From Benzoatithermus flavus (GTDB lineage: Bacteria > Pseudomonadota > Alphaproteobacteria > Geminicoccales > Geminicoccaceae), in NCBI RefSeq assembly GCF_037908215.1, contig NZ_JBBLZC010000011.1:62001-126000 (forward strand): a stretch of 64,000 bases of DNA, read 5' to 3'. Position numbers and translations under genes: made by a program. Under the pieces are notes generated by a model. That model saw nothing but the letters and a program-made list of their open reading frames with translations, had not been told where the DNA came from and ran no database searches. Positions 8,035-16,046 of the stretch are shown here, one piece after another. Within the stretch, counting starts at the first letter, position 1; each line of letters opens with the position of its first letter.

Positions 8035-9683
8035 GCATCGCCAGCGCCGATCTCGCCTTCGCTCCTGCCGGGGAGCAGCAGCCCAGCTATCTCTCCGCCG
8101 GTCACTCCTTGCGCTCGTGGCTCTTGAGCACCGACCACAAGCGCGTCGCCGTGCTCTATCTCGTCTCGGTCACGGGCTTCTTCTTCCTGGGAGCCATTGC
8201 CGCCGCCCTGATCCGCCTCGAGCTGATCACGCCGGCGGGCGACCTCGTCAGCGACGACACCTACGACAAGTTGTTCACGCTGCACGGGGTCATCATGGTC
8301 TGGTTCTTCCTGATCCCCTCGATCCCGGCGACGTTCGGCAACTTCCTGATCCCGCTCATGATCGGGGCGACGGACCTCGCCTTCCCGCGCCTCAATCTCC
8401 TCTCCTGGTACATCTACGTCCTCGGCGGCCTGTTCACGGCCTACGTGCTGCTGGCAGGCGGGGTCGACACGGGCTGGACCTTCTACACCCCCTTCAGCTC
8501 GCTGTTCTCGAACACCCACGTCGTCGCCGCCGCCTGCGGCATCGTCGTCGTCGGCTTCTCCTCGATCCTGACCGGGCTCAACTTCATCGTCACGATCCAC
8601 ACATTGCGGGCACCCGGCATGACCTGGTTCCGGCTGCCGATCTTCTGCTGGTCGCACTACGCGACCTCGGTGATCCTGGTCCTCGCCACGCCCGTGCTCG
8701 CCATGACGCTGCTGCTCGTCGTCGCCGAGCGCGTGCTGGGCTTGGGCATCTTCGATCCGAACAAGGGCGGCGATCCCCTCCTGTTCCAGCATCTCTTCTG
8801 GTTCTACAGCCATCCCGCGGTCTACATCATGATCCTGCCGGGGATGGGGGTCGTCACCGAGCTCGTCACCGCGTTCGCGAAGAAGCGCGTCTTCAGCTAC
8901 GCGTGGGTGGCGTTCGCGAGCATCGCCATCGCCTTCATCGGCTTTCTCGTGTGGGCACACCACATGTTCGTGGCCGGCATGTCGCTCTATGCCGGCCTCG
9001 TCTTCTCGTTCATGAGCTTCGCCGTCGCCGTGCCGTCGGCGATCAAGGTCTACAACTGGACCGCCACCCTCTACAAAGGCCGGGTCTCGCTCGATGCGCC
9101 GCTCCTCTACGCGCTCGGCTTCATCGGCCTCTTCGTGATCGGCGGGCTGACGGGCCTGTTCCTCGCGAGCCTCGCCGTCGACGTCCACGTCCACGACACC
9201 TACTTCGTCGTGGCGCACTTCCACTTCATCATGGTGGGGGCCACCGTCCACGCCTATTTCGGCGCGCTGCACTTCTGGTGGCCGAAAATGATCGGCCGCC
9301 TGTACCCCGAAGGCTGGGCCAAGGCGGCGGCCCTTCTCGCCTTCTTCGGCTTCCTCGTCACCTTCTTCCCGCAGTTCATCCTGGGCTACGCGGGGATGCC
9401 GCGCCGCTACCACGCCTACCCACCCGAGTTCCAGGTTCTCCACATGATCTCCTCGGGCGGAGCCGGCGTCCTGGGCCTCGCCTATCTCCTCCCCTTCCTC
9501 TACCTCCTGTGGTCGCTGCGCTGGGGAGCCCCCGCCGGCGACAATCCCTGGGGTGCGGCCGGCCTCGAATGGCGCACCACCTCCCCGCCGCCGCGCTGGA
9601 ACTTCGCTGCCCGGCCGGTCGTGACCTGGGAGGCTTACCCGTATCAGGATATGCCAAAGCCGGAGGCCGCCCGTGGCGACTGA
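8031..9683 (+). CDS. coxA: Cytochrome c oxidase subunit I, A2-type heme-copper oxygen reductase
   Basis: 550 residues, twelve-helix heme-copper core. Visible ligands: His85 and His398 (low-spin heme), His396 (heme a3), and His261, His310 and His311 (CuB); Tyr265 is in place for the His-Tyr crosslink. The helix VI signature is YSHPAVY, so the proton-channel glutamate of A1 enzymes is replaced by alanine with a preceding Tyr-Ser. This defines the A2 subtype, known from Rhodothermus and Thermus caa3 enzymes. The entry aspartate of the D channel is present (IGATD, Asp115). Catalyses O2 reduction to water with proton pumping. ATG start in the overlap with coxB. Confidence 0.95.
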   Translation: MSIASADLAFAPAGEQQPSYLSAGHSLRSWLLSTDHKRVAVLYLVSVTGFFFLGAIAAALIRLELITPAGDLVSDDTYDKLFTLHGVIMVWFFLIPSIPATFGNFLIPLMIGATDLAFPRLNLLSWYIYVLGGLFTAYVLLAGGVDTGWTFYTPFSSLFSNTHVVAAACGIVVVGFSSILTGLNFIVTIHTLRAPGMTWFRLPIFCWSHYATSVILVLATPVLAMTLLLVVAERVLGLGIFDPNKGGDPLLFQHLFWFYSHPAVYIMILPGMGVVTELVTAFAKKRVFSYAWVAFASIAIAFIGFLVWAHHMFVAGMSLYAGLVFSFMSFAVAVPSAIKVYNWTATLYKGRVSLDAPLLYALGFIGLFVIGGLTGLFLASLAVDVHVHDTYFVVAHFHFIMVGATVHAYFGALHFWWPKMIGRLYPEGWAKAAALLAFFGFLVTFFPQFILGYAGMPRRYHAYPPEFQVLHMISSGGAGVLGLAYLLPFLYLLWSLRWGAPAGDNPWGAAGLEWRTTSPPPRWNFAARPVVTWEAYPYQDMPKPEAARGD

Positions 9684-10317
9684 GGCCCTGCCGCCGCTCG
9701 CCGAGCCGTTCGCCGACCGGCGTCAGCAGCGGACCGCCGACGAGCTCGGCATCTGGCTCTACATGGCGACCGAGATCATGATGTTCGGCGCCCTGTTCCT
9801 GGGTCTCGCCCTCTACCGCGTCACCTGGCCCGCCGCCACGGCCGAGGCGAGCCGGCATCTTCTGAAGTGGATCGGTGCCGCCAACACGGCCGTGCTGCTG
9901 ACGAGCAGCCTCACCATGGCGCTCGCTGTGCTCGCGGCCCGCGCCGACCGGCAGGGTCGCTGCGTGCTGCTGCTGCTCGCCACCGCAGCGCTCGGCCTCG
10001 CCTTTCTCGGCATCAAGGCCTACGAGTACCACGACGAGTACACGCAGGGTCTGATGCCGTTCGCCGGTCCCGGCTTCCCGCTGCAAGAGCGCGGCACGGA
10101 GCTGTTCTTCGACCTCTATTATCTGGGCACCGGCCTTCACGCCCTGCATCTCGCCGTCGGCATCGTGCTCGTCGGCGGGCTGGCGCTGCGCCTGCTCGTG
10201 GACCGGGCACTCCTGCCGGACCGGGCGGTGACGGTCGCCGTCATCGGCATCTTCTGGCACCTGATCGACATCGTCTGGATCTTCCTGTTCCCGGTCCTCT
10301 ATCTGGTCGCGAGGTGA
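9673..10317 (+). CDS. coxC: Cytochrome c oxidase subunit III
   Basis: 214 residues, five membrane helices, with family landmarks ATEIMMFG in helix I, GTGLHALHL and FWHLIDIVWI near the C-terminus. The start is a GTG inside the 3' end of coxA, preceded by GGAGG six bases upstream, which decides this start. Subunit III stabilises the subunit I core and the proton uptake path. The five-helix form is usual in caa3 and quinol-oxidase-like operons. Confidence 0.92.
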   Translation: MATEALPPLAEPFADRRQQRTADELGIWLYMATEIMMFGALFLGLALYRVTWPAATAEASRHLLKWIGAANTAVLLTSSLTMALAVLAARADRQGRCVLLLLATAALGLAFLGIKAYEYHDEYTQGLMPFAGPGFPLQERGTELFFDLYYLGTGLHALHLAVGIVLVGGLALRLLVDRALLPDRAVTVAVIGIFWHLIDIVWIFLFPVLYLVAR

Positions 10318-10323
10318 GCGCCC

Positions 10324-10608
10324 TTGACCCGCAGCGAGACCTTCACCTTCGTCGCCGTCTACCTGGCGCTGCTCGTGCTGCTCGCTGCCACCACGGCTGC
10401 CTCCTTCGTCGACCTCGGCGTCTGGAACGCGGTGGTCAATCTCGGCATCGCCGCGCTCAAGGCCGGACTCGTCGCCTGGTTCTTCATGGAGCTCCGCCGT
10501 GCGGCAGCTCTGGTGCGGCTCGCTGCCGTCGCCGGCCTGTTCTGGCTCGTCCTCCTGTTCGGCCTCGGCTTTGCCGACTTTTTGACCCGCACGCGCTTTC
10601 CGAGCTGA
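10324..10608 (+). CDS. coxD: Cytochrome c oxidase subunit IV-like protein
   Basis: 94 residues with three hydrophobic segments, matching the small prokaryotic subunit IV family (CtaF/CyoD type): conserved central stretch NLGIAALKAGLVAWFFMEL. The start codon appears to be TTG, preceded by AGGTGA at good spacing. It is the last gene of the act-sco-cox unit; the next gene begins 84 bases downstream and is unrelated. No heme A synthase or CtaG gene is present in the window. Confidence 0.85.
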   Translation: MTRSETFTFVAVYLALLVLLAATTAASFVDLGVWNAVVNLGIAALKAGLVAWFFMELRRAAALVRLAAVAGLFWLVLLFGLGFADFLTRTRFPS

Positions 10609-10692
10609 GCCGCTTGCCCGCCGGCGCGATCGGGCGGAAGCTGGCAGGACAGGAGGCTCGCCGCGAGCTTCCGCGCGAAGGGAGGAACACCG

Positions 10693-11208
10693 ATGCGGCG
10701 CCCGATCGTGACGATGTTGCTGGCGGTGTCACCGCTCGTGCCGGGATGGGCGCAAGCGGTGCCGGGACCGGCGCTGGCCGCCGATGCTCCCCGAACCGCG
10801 CCGGCGCCGCCGACACGGCCGGGGCCGGATCTGTATCGGCTCGCCGGCGGCCGGCTCCACGTCACCTACGCGACCACCGGCATCGCCGGCCGACCGTCGC
10901 TCACCTACCGGGACGGCACGCGCACCCTCCGGTTCACGGGCAACCAGATCCGGGTCCAGGATACGGAGCTCGGCCAGCTCGTGACGGTGACGCTCCGGCT
11001 GACGGTGGACACGGGCTCGACGACGTTCACGCTTCTCCTGCCGCACGTGAACCTCGAGACGAGCACCAGTGCCAGGATCGACACGATCGGCATCACGACC
11101 ATGCATCGCTTCTCCGTGATCCCGAGCTTCCGGCAGGGTCAGGCCGATCTGTACGGCATCACCCGTCTGCAAGGCACGGCGCAGCTCGTGCTCTTCCGGC
11201 ACGGATGA
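10693..11208 (+). CDS. Secreted protein of unknown function
   Basis: 171 residues. Hydrophobic N-terminus (IVTMLLAVSPLVPGWAQAVPGPALAA) reads as a signal peptide with cleavage near residue 30. The mature part is rich in Thr, Val and Leu with alternating polarity (LGQLVTVTLRLTVDTGSTTFTLLL, split by short turns), suggesting an all-beta fold. Preceded by GGGAGG about 8 bases before the ATG. No cysteines and no recognised motif in the mature part. It sits 84 bases after coxD but its content does not tie it to respiration. Confidence 0.6.
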   Translation: MRRPIVTMLLAVSPLVPGWAQAVPGPALAADAPRTAPAPPTRPGPDLYRLAGGRLHVTYATTGIAGRPSLTYRDGTRTLRFTGNQIRVQDTELGQLVTVTLRLTVDTGSTTFTLLLPHVNLETSTSARIDTIGITTMHRFSVIPSFRQGQADLYGITRLQGTAQLVLFRHG

Positions 11209-11531
11209 TCCTCCGCCGGTGCGCGGTGGCTTGCGGGCCGGACCACCACGCACCGGTCCGACGCCGCCGAAAATGCATTTTCACCCGCGCCGGGTCGGCC
11301 CTGCTCCGCCCGAAGCGACGCCATACGGGAAGCGGCCGGGATCCTTCGTTCGGGCAGGGGAAGACGGGCAGGGCGCTGCCCGATGCTCCGGGCCGCATCC
11401 GCGGCCGGAACGTGGCCGGCACCCGTCCGGCGAGCGAACGCTTTCCGGTGAGCCACCTTGAAAGCCGCTGACATTCCACACGCGGCAAAGGTACTCTCCC
11501 CCTCTGGAACGCACGATCGCGGGAGGCCCGC
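11209..11531. other. Intergenic region, 323 bases, with an AT-armed palindrome
   Basis: No gene seen. It contains the perfect 14-base palindrome GAAAATGCATTTTC at 11269-11282, which has the same AAAA....TTTT arms as the two palindromes in front of parA 750 bases further on. The rest is GC-rich, with no obvious promoter or terminator. Confidence 0.5.
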
Positions 11532-11891
11532 ATGCGTCTGCCCTTCCATGCTCTGAGCATTGCTCTCGCCACCGTGGCCCTGCCCGGAACGGCCGGTGCG
11601 CACGACTGGTACCAGGGGCTGGTCTCGCCGCATGGGGTGGTGTGCTGCGGCAACACCGACTGCCGGCCGGTGCCCTATCGCGTCGACGCCTCGACCGGAA
11701 AGGAGGAGATCGAGGCGAACGGGAGCTGGTGGCCGGTCGAGTACGACAAGGTCCTGAACCTCTCCACACCCGACGGCGGCGCCCATGCGTGCTGGAGCAA
11801 CCCGCGCGGTCGGCCGGAATTCCGCTGCATCATCCTGCCCGGCATGGCGAGCCTGACGCTGCCCGTGACACCCGCCGTCGTCGGGCGTTGA
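11532..11891 (+). CDS. Small secreted cysteine-containing protein
   Basis: 119 residues. A signal peptide ends near GTAGA (residue ~23); the mature protein begins with HDWYQGLVSPHGVVCCGNTDC. The pattern H-[DE]-W-Y..CC...DC, with later cysteines in HACW and FRCI, recurs in short secreted alphaproteobacterial proteins of unknown function. Five cysteines suggest disulfides and a periplasmic or extracellular location. Preceded by GGGAGG close to the ATG. The gene stands alone between coxD and the partition locus. Confidence 0.7.
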   Translation: MRLPFHALSIALATVALPGTAGAHDWYQGLVSPHGVVCCGNTDCRPVPYRVDASTGKEEIEANGSWWPVEYDKVLNLSTPDGGAHACWSNPRGRPEFRCIILPGMASLTLPVTPAVVGR

Positions 11892-12030
11892 GATGTCGTC
11901 GCGGCAGCGGCTCGCTCATCTGCACGAGCGCCATGGTCCCGTACCGGCATCGCGCGGCTGCCCCCGAAGCGGGCTCTCGCCCGGCGGGCAGGAGCACCCG
12001 GCCACTGTTCCACCCCGGCTACACTGCCCG

Positions 12031-12068
12031 GGAAAACGCGTTTTCCGCCAGGGTCGAAAACGCGTTTT
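12031..12068. promoter_or_regulatory. Paired AAAACGCGTTTT palindromes upstream of parA
   Basis: GGAAAACGCGTTTTCC at 12031-12046 is a perfect 16-base palindrome; a second copy of its core, AAAACGCGTTTT, lies at 12057-12068. Their centres are 24 bases apart, roughly two helical turns, and the pair lies 68-105 bases before the parA start. Partition operons are normally autoregulated and often carry the centromere near the operon, so an operator or parS-like role is likely but inferred. The typical alphaproteobacterial chromosomal parS sequence was not seen. Confidence 0.55.
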
Positions 12069-12135
12069 TGCCCCGATCACGCCATTTCGCGTGTATCAGC
12101 ATGGTCGAGCATCAACACCGGGGATCCGTGTGTCC

Positions 12136-13341
12136 ATGGCCGAGCCTCAGAACCTGGTCGCCCTGTTCGAGGAGTATGCCGCGCTCGCCGAAGCCGTGCA
12201 GCGGCGGATCATCGAGATCGACAACAAGCCCGAGCAGAAGAAGAAGCTCCGCCTGTTTCCCACGCGCGAGGCGGCCGAGCTTTTGGGCATCTCCGACAGC
12301 TATCTGCGCCGCCTCGTGCTCGAGGACGGCGAGCTGCCGCAGGGCGAGGCGCTCGGCCCCAACCGGCGCGGCTTCCGTCTCGAGGACGTCAACCTGATCC
12401 GCCGCCAGCTCCTCGCCCGCACCGGCGATCCCCGCTACCGGGCCGGCCGCGACCCCGCCGCCGGCGACCGGCTTCAGGTCCTCACCTTGTGCAACTTCAA
12501 GGGCGGTGCCGCCAAGACCACGACGGCCGTGCATCTGAGCCAGTACCTGGCGCTGCGCGGCTACCGGGTCCTGCTCATCGACCTCGACAGCCAGGCTTCC
12601 GCCACCGGCATCTTCGGCTTTCATCCCGACGAGGACCTCGCCGAGGAGGACACGCTCTACGGCTTCATGCGCCCCAAAGGCCGCCCGCTCGCCGGGCTCG
12701 CGCGTCCCACCTATATCCCCGGCCTCGACCTGATCCCGGCCAATCTCGGCCTCTACCGGGTCGAGTTCGAGCTGCCGGTGCGGCAGATGAAGGAGACCAA
12801 CTTCCGCTTCTGGCGCCTCCTGGCCGATGCGATCCCGAGCCTGGACGAGCGCTACGACGTCGTGGTGTGCGACTGTCCGCCGTCCTTGGGCTATCTCACC
12901 ATCAACGCGCTCTACGCCGCTACCGGCCTGATCGTGCCGGCCCCGCCCTCCATGCTCGACTTCGCCTCGACGGGCCGGTTCTTCCGCATGATGGCCGACA
13001 CGCTCGCCGACATCGAGGCGTTCGAGGGCGGCCCGCCCAAGCGGCTCGACTTCGTGCGCATCCTGCTCACCAAGGTGCACACCACCGACAAGAACCAGCA
13101 GCGCATCGCCGCTTGGATGACCGCGACCTTCGGCGACCGGCTGCTCGATGCGCGCATGGCGCACACGACGGCACTCGACCAGGCCGGCAACGTCAAGCGC
13201 ACCCTCTACGAGCTCGAGCCCGGCTCGGGTCGCAAGGCGCAGGAGCGCGGCGTCGACTTCATGGACCGGGTCAACGCCGAGATCGAGGCGCTGATCCAGG
13301 CACAGTGGCAGCGCCGCCGGGCCGGGCAGGAGGCCGCCTGA
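12136..13341 (+). CDS. parA: Replicon partition ATPase, ParA/RepA family
   Basis: 401 residues. The N-terminal ~95 residues hold a MerR-like winged HTH (LFPTREAAELLGISDSYLRRL), as in plasmid partition ATPases that also repress their own operon. The ATPase domain follows, with a deviant Walker A KGGAAKTTT (122-130), LIDLDSQAS as the A' box and VVVCDCPPSLG as Walker B. ATG at 12136 is chosen; GTG at 12130 is in frame and possible. It pairs with the ParB gene two bases downstream to segregate the replicon. Family members are typical of large alphaproteobacterial plasmids and chromids. Confidence 0.93.
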   Translation: MAEPQNLVALFEEYAALAEAVQRRIIEIDNKPEQKKKLRLFPTREAAELLGISDSYLRRLVLEDGELPQGEALGPNRRGFRLEDVNLIRRQLLARTGDPRYRAGRDPAAGDRLQVLTLCNFKGGAAKTTTAVHLSQYLALRGYRVLLIDLDSQASATGIFGFHPDEDLAEEDTLYGFMRPKGRPLAGLARPTYIPGLDLIPANLGLYRVEFELPVRQMKETNFRFWRLLADAIPSLDERYDVVVCDCPPSLGYLTINALYAATGLIVPAPPSMLDFASTGRFFRMMADTLADIEAFEGGPPKRLDFVRILLTKVHTTDKNQQRIAAWMTATFGDRLLDARMAHTTALDQAGNVKRTLYELEPGSGRKAQERGVDFMDRVNAEIEALIQAQWQRRRAGQEAA

Positions 13342-13343
13342 GC

Positions 13344-14345
13344 ATGCCGCGCGACAAGGCCACGCTGGAAGAGCTCGACGCCGCCATCGCCGATCTCGGC
13401 CGCAGCGCCGCGCAAGGCTCGCCCCCGCCCCGCCCGCGCCGCGGGATCGTTCCCATCTCCGAGCAGGTGCGCGAGGTCGCGCGCGCCACCGGCGAGGCCT
13501 ACGAGGACCTCAAGGCCGAGATGGAGCGCGCCGCCGCCGAAGGGCGGCTCGTGATCGAGGTGGAACCTGCCGAGATCACGGACAGCGCGCACCGCGACCG
13601 CGACGAGCGCGCCTTCGGCGATGCCGCCTTCCTCGAGCTCGTCGCCTCGATCCGCGACGAGGGCCAGATCGCTCCCGTGGCGCTGCGGCGCCTGCCGCAG
13701 GGTGGCTACGAGACCGTGTTCGGCCACCGCCGGGTCCGCGCCTGCCGCACGCTCGGCCGGAAGGTGCGCGCGGTGGTGCTCGAGGGCGACGACAAGGCGC
13801 TGGTGCGCCGGATGCTGATCGAGAACGCGGTCCGCCGCGACCTCTCGCCGATCGAGAAGGCGAAGGCCTGGCAGCGCCTTCTGGCCTCGGGCCTGTTCAC
13901 CCGTCAGGAGCTGGGGGCGACGCTGCAGGTCACACCGCAGCAGATCAGCAACGTCGTGGTGCTGGCCGGGCTGCCGGACGAGCTGCTCGAGCTGGTCGGT
14001 GACTGGCGCGAGCTCGGCATCAACGCCGGCCGGCGGCTGCTCGCCGCCTTCGAGGCCGCCGGCCGCCGCCTGCCGCCGGCGCTCGCCGAGCGCGTGCGTG
14101 CCGCGGGCGGGGGTGCCGCCAAGCGGGCGCAGCTCCTGACGCGTGGCCTCGTGGCCGCCGGTCGGGAGGAAGGGGAGGGGACGAGCGAGCTGATCCGGGC
14201 GCGCGACGGCCGCAGGCTGGCGCGGCTCACCCGCGCCGGCGGCCAGCTCGTGCTGCGCTTCCAGCCCGACCTCGACGAGGCGGTGGTCCGCGCTCTCGTC
14301 CGCCGCCTGCCGGAGCTGCTCGACGAGCTGCAGCCGCGACGCTGA
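13344..14345 (+). CDS. parB: Centromere-binding partition protein, ParB/RepB family
   Basis: 333 residues. The N-terminal CTP-binding domain has the GHRR motif at 127-130 and ENAVRRDLSPIEKAKAWQRLL at ~160-180. The HTH is at ~185-205 (FTRQELGATLQVTPQQISNVV), and an Arg/Leu-rich C-terminal segment (ALVRRLPELLDELQ) is a plausible dimerisation helix. It would load on parS sites and activate the ParA ATPase. Starts 2 bases after the parA stop, so the two form one operon. No RepC-type initiator follows; a different initiator lies 670 bases downstream. Confidence 0.93.
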   Translation: MPRDKATLEELDAAIADLGRSAAQGSPPPRPRRGIVPISEQVREVARATGEAYEDLKAEMERAAAEGRLVIEVEPAEITDSAHRDRDERAFGDAAFLELVASIRDEGQIAPVALRRLPQGGYETVFGHRRVRACRTLGRKVRAVVLEGDDKALVRRMLIENAVRRDLSPIEKAKAWQRLLASGLFTRQELGATLQVTPQQISNVVVLAGLPDELLELVGDWRELGINAGRRLLAAFEAAGRRLPPALAERVRAAGGGAAKRAQLLTRGLVAAGREEGEGTSELIRARDGRRLARLTRAGGQLVLRFQPDLDEAVVRALVRRLPELLDELQPRR

Positions 14346-14717
14346 GGCCGGCTGCCCGGCCGGGCCGGCAGGCATCGCCGACGAGGCTCGCGCGGGCGCG
14401 CTCTCGACCCGACCGCTGCGAGCGCCGGCGCCGGTCCGCGGCAGCGAGCATCGCTCCCGCCTCCGCCCGGATCGGGCTCCGGCCCTCGTCGTGCCGGCGG
14501 CTTCGGATAGACGCAGGCAGCGCGCGGCACAGCCGCCGGACCACCGTTCTGCGTCCGGATAAAGGATAAAATTCTTCGGGAATTTGTCGCGCTTCGCGGG
14601 GGACGCGCCGCCTTTCCGGCCGGCGCTCACGGCGTGAGCGCGGCCTCTTTCGTTCCGCTTTCGCCCGGCGTTCGCCTGCGTCTCATCCCTGGCTGCCGGG
14701 CAGGCGGCACGGACGAC
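14346..14717. other. Intergenic region between parB and the origin
   Basis: About 370 bases without a convincing gene. The stretch near 14557-14590 (GGATAAAGGATAAAATTC) is locally AT-rich and has a short direct repeat GGATAAA, which could be a promoter or an unwinding element. The rest is GC-rich. A short open frame from 14634 on the + strand runs through the iterons and is not credible as a gene. Confidence 0.4.
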
Positions 14718-14950
14718 TTGTCCACCGGGATCTGGTCGCGCCGGCCCGGTTATCCTCCGGGATCTGGTCGCGCGAGCGCCGAGTTATCCACCGAAACGGG
14801 TTCGGGATCTGGTCGCGCCCGGCCGCGGATTCGGGACTTGGTCGCGGCGACCTTCGGGATCTGGTCGCGCCGCACCTCTTTATAAGCAAAAGATTCGAAT
14901 CAAAATAATACCGCGGCGCCCCCGACCTCGGCGCGACCAGATCCCGAATC
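14718..14950. other. oriV: Iteron-type replication origin (oriV)
   Basis: The 14-base iteron GGGATCTGGTCGCG is exact at 14727-14740, 14759-14772, 14804-14817 and 14856-14869, with a two-mismatch copy at 14833-14846 and an exact inverted copy at 14932-14945. DnaA-box-like sequences precede the first three: TTGTCCACC (14718-14726), TTATCCTCC (14750-14758) and TTATCCACC (14784-14792). Between iteron 5 and the inverted copy is an AT-rich stretch (14876-14911), a candidate unwinding element. The replication initiator gene begins 66 bases downstream. Arrangement, rather than any database match, supports the call. Confidence 0.9.
14727..14945 (+). repeat. Iteron array: five direct copies and one inverted copy of a 14-mer
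   Basis: Start-to-start spacings of the direct copies are 32, 45, 29 and 23 bases. Copies 3 and 5 and the inverted copy extend at the 5' side to TTCGGGATCTGGTCGCGC, so the bound site may be 18 bases. The inverted copy lies on the far side of the AT-rich stretch, facing the direct array. Confidence 0.92.
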
Positions 14951-15016
14951 GACGCGCGCTCGCGTCCAACGTACATTCGGCAACGTTCCGCTCCGGGCGA
15001 GGCTGACGAACCGGCG

Positions 15017-16012
15017 ATGGCTAGCGAGCACGACCTGATCCTGCGCGATGGTCTCGAAGCGGCGCTCGCGCGCACGAACGATGCGAGGGTGCGTGCCAAT
15101 CTCAGGATCGCGGCCGACATCCTCGTGCAGGAGGTCGAGAACCCGCAGGCCATGGCCTACCTGCACTCGATCCTGTGCACGATCTATCTGCCGCACCGGC
15201 GCACCGATCCCGAGGAGATCTGGCAGCGCTCCAACGGCGACGGGGCGACCTTGATGATCCAGCCGACCCGCGACGAGGAGGGACGCTGCTACGGCGTGCC
15301 CTACGGCTCGACCGGCCGGCTGATGATGATCTACCTGCAGAACGAGGCCTACCGGAACCGCTCGCGCCGCGTCGAGCTCGGCCGCTCGATGCACGCCTGG
15401 CTCAGGGCGATGGGCTGCGACAGCTCGGGCAAGGGCTACAAGGCGGCGAAGGAGCAGGCGCTGCGCATCGAGCGCTCGCTGGTCTCGGTGAGCTATACCG
15501 GCCTCAACGGCAAGGAGCGCTGGCAGGACACGATCATCCGCGGCAGCTTCAATCTCTGCCACGATCGCGAGAGCGACCAGTTCCCGCAGCTCGTGGAGCT
15601 GTCCGAGAGCTTTTACGATGCGCTTTTGCGCCATCCGGCCGTCCTGTTCGAGCCCGCGATCCGTCACCTCGCCGGCAAGAGCCTGGCGCTCGATATCTAT
15701 GTCTGGCTCGCCTACCGGCTGCACGCGCTGCACAAGCCCACCCTCGTCTCCTGGCGGGCGCTGCATTCGGCCTTCGGCCCCAATTACGGCCGCGAACGCG
15801 ACTTCCGGCTCAAGTTCAAGGAGTCGCTCGAGGCAGCTCTTCTGGTCTATCCGCAGGCCGAGCTCGACGTCGAGGAGCGCGGCCTGCTTTTGCGTCCGAG
15901 CGCGCCGCCGGGACCGCCGCGCTCGGTGATCTATCTCCAGCGCCAGCGCCGCCTGGAGCGGCAGCAGCAACGGTTTGCGGACCAGCGCCAGCACCGGCTC
16001 GACCTGCCGTGA
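15017..16012 (+). CDS. repA: Plasmid replication initiator, RepA of the RPA family
   Basis: 331 residues. Recognised from the core HSILCTIYLPHRRTDPEEIW, the block VPYGSTGRLMMIYLQNEAYR and the segment VELGRSMHAWLRAMG, typical of 'plasmid encoded RepA' initiators of Acetobacteraceae and related Rhodospirillales. A second winged-helix-like part includes LALDIYVWLAYRLHAL and SWRALHSAFG. It would bind the iterons just upstream and recruit the host replisome. No strong ribosome site precedes the ATG; the upstream DNA is iteron region, so autoregulation by occupancy is plausible. Confidence 0.9.
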   Translation: MASEHDLILRDGLEAALARTNDARVRANLRIAADILVQEVENPQAMAYLHSILCTIYLPHRRTDPEEIWQRSNGDGATLMIQPTRDEEGRCYGVPYGSTGRLMMIYLQNEAYRNRSRRVELGRSMHAWLRAMGCDSSGKGYKAAKEQALRIERSLVSVSYTGLNGKERWQDTIIRGSFNLCHDRESDQFPQLVELSESFYDALLRHPAVLFEPAIRHLAGKSLALDIYVWLAYRLHALHKPTLVSWRALHSAFGPNYGRERDFRLKFKESLEAALLVYPQAELDVEERGLLLRPSAPPGPPRSVIYLQRQRRLERQQQRFADQRQHRLDLP

Positions 16013-16046
16013 GCCCGGATCGGGCGTGTTTCGTCCCGTGACCATC

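Noticed and set aside
10609..10692. GC-rich inverted repeats after coxD as an intrinsic terminator
   Set aside because: Arms are only about five bases and no T-run follows.
14634..14885. 83-codon open frame across the origin
   Set aside because: It runs through the iterons; its repeated Ile-Trp-Ser-Arg/Asp-Leu-Val patterns are simply the translated iteron.
14892..14901. GATTCGAATC read as a possible tRNA T-loop
   Set aside because: No acceptor stem, anticodon arm or CCA around it; it is a palindrome in the AT-rich part of the origin.
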